Both the position numbers and the translations under genes were made by a program. 64,000 nt of DNA, from NCBI GenBank assembly GCA_041398745.1, contig JAWKUB010000010.1, positions 1 through 64,000 of the forward strand, given 5' to 3'. The notes under the pieces are model-generated. The model had not been told where the DNA came from. It saw only the letters and a list, made by a program, of their open reading frames with translations, and ran no database searches. Positions 63,195-64,000 of the stretch are shown here, piece by piece; the stretch's first letter is position 1; every line of letters starts with the position of its first letter. This stretch comes from JACKHO01 sp041398745 (lineage in GTDB: Bacteria; Planctomycetota; Planctomycetia; Planctomycetales; Planctomycetaceae).

Positions 63195-64000
63195 GAGTCG
63201 AGGCCAATTAGTGCCTTGAATGTCTGCTCAACAGCTGTTCGTGGCTCTGAGCGAAGTTCGGCATGTTCCAGGATGGATAGGTCGACATCCTCGAGTGAGG
63301 CGGTACGAAGTAAACTTATGTCTCGGTCATCCAGCTTACGTACGTCTTTGAGGGCGTGCGGCATGAACGTTCGAAGCAGATGAAATGTAAAGGCAGCCTC
63401 ATTACGAAAGCCGTCAAGTTCTTGCCATTGTCCAAGGTTTGTTACAACTTGGCTTGGAATCCCGGTTGAAGGATCGAGGTGGACATGAGTAATTGGCGCA
63501 CCGATGTGCCTCAAATCGTCCTCATAAAGAAATACAAGCCGGAAATGATTGCGAAGGGCGGAAAACACCGGTTTGAAAGTGTCGCCGGTATCAGGAGGAC
63601 GACAGAGTGAAACGCTTATGGCACCGTTCCTGACAAGAACTCGTTCGGAAGTTAACGCATGTCGAATCCAATGAGCGCGGTTTAGTTCACTTCCGCCCCG
63701 GTGATGCAAGAGTGTCTCCGTGTCACAACGGGCGGAGTCTTCGTCGAGCAGGTCCGCAACTGAGAGAACTGCCGCCAATCCCCGATTTTCCAGGGACGAT
63801 TGCCAATCGCCAGTCCATTCCCAAGGCCACTTTTGGTGAGCCATAGCGATGTCAACTCCGTCGCGAAGGTGATCGTTGCTTGAACGATTGAACAGCAGTT
63901 CGTATGCGGGGGAGTAGGAGGCCATTACACGACTCAACAGTCGCGGCAGCCGTATCACGTGAGTTCGCCGAACCCAGGAAGCAAGGTCATTCCATTGAGA
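63191..64000 (-). CDS. Unknown protein, 5' end outside the window
   Basis: The frame is open to the window edge: upstream of the GTG at 63958 it reads SQWNDLASWVRRTHV with no stop, so the true start probably lies beyond 64000. At least 269 residues are present. The visible part (VMASYSPAYELLFNRSSNDHLRDGVDIAMAHQKWPWEW ... LFLYEDDLRHIGAPITHVHLDPSTG) is unrecognised. It is translationally coupled to the helical protein downstream. Confidence 0.65.
   Translation of the reverse strand, partial: SQWNDLASWVRRTHVIRLPRLLSRVMASYSPAYELLFNRSSNDHLRDGVDIAMAHQKWPWEWTGDWQSSLENRGLAAVLSVADLLDEDSARCDTETLLHHRGGSELNRAHWIRHALTSERVLVRNGAISVSLCRPPDTGDTFKPVFSALRNHFRLVFLYEDDLRHIGAPITHVHLDPSTGIPSQVVTNLGQWQELDGFRNEAAFTFHLLRTFMPHALKDVRKLDDRDISLLRTASLEDVDLSILEHAELRSEPRTAVEQTFKALIGLDS

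Overview
The window looks like a transposon-rich accessory region from a member of the Planctomycetota. The main sign is a 6,207-residue RHS/Calx-beta surface protein that opens with a LEPR-type segment (AEERILLSS) and carries CSLREA-like and beta-helix repeats. A SPINDLY-type glycosyltransferase and several small proteins of planctomycete style agree with this. No rRNA, tRNA or CRISPR array was recognised. The assignment is inference from protein architecture, not from a marker gene.

Layout. 73-5140: a large conflict-type gene, broken by a one-base shift and by an IS66 element. 5545-9134: an IS21-type element truncated by an IS4-type element. 9362-10997: a penicillin-binding-protein 2 fragment and a deaminase-toxin remnant. 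11248-31422 (minus): a polymorphic-toxin locus made of the giant RHS protein, then a HINT/nuclease-toxin protein, then an Imm50-type immunity protein. 31539-33209 (plus): a divergent GT41 O-GlcNAc-transferase-like gene. 33709-36301: a second IS21-type element. 37059-38699: an HEFAH metalloprotease and a small hydrophobic partner. 38809-39825: remnants of a paralogue of the first gene. 40128-44542: an IS3 element, unknown genes and an ISKra4-like element. 44599-51754: a tightly packed operon encoding a MoxR-type AAA+ ATPase, a 1,252-residue protein with a vWA-like N-terminus and two formylglycine-generating-enzyme (FGE)/C-type-lectin domains, and a third FGE protein. An IS4 copy sits inside the ATPase gene and an IS3 element truncates the last gene. 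53132-58861: VOC and XRE proteins, a Ymh-family protein, a TIR-like protein and a TPR protein. 59327-60388: an integrase with an in-frame stop. 60489-64000 (minus): a two-gene unit of unknown function running off the window.

The most interesting system is the MoxR/vWA/FGE operon. Its two FGE domains end in segments whose differences fall almost wholly in NNC-type codons between invariant RGGSW and LGFR blocks. That is the signature of diversity-generating-retroelement (DGR) variable regions. No reverse transcriptase or template repeat is visible, so the mutagenic machinery would have to be elsewhere, or lost with the deletion next to the IS3 element. MoxR ATPases with DGR-diversified lectin-fold sensors are, from memory, described as candidate self/non-self recognition systems. 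Here the ATPase has been knocked out by a clean insertion with a 10-bp target duplication.

The second notable system is the polymorphic-toxin locus. The catalytic CFVAGT block of a HINT autoprotease lies at the C-terminus of the giant protein, while the rest of the HINT fold and an HNH-type toxin lie in a separate downstream gene with its own ribosome-binding site. The window also holds several likely anti-phage genes (protease, TIR-like, Ymh, large PD-(D/E)XK-like proteins), so it reads as a decaying defence and conflict island.
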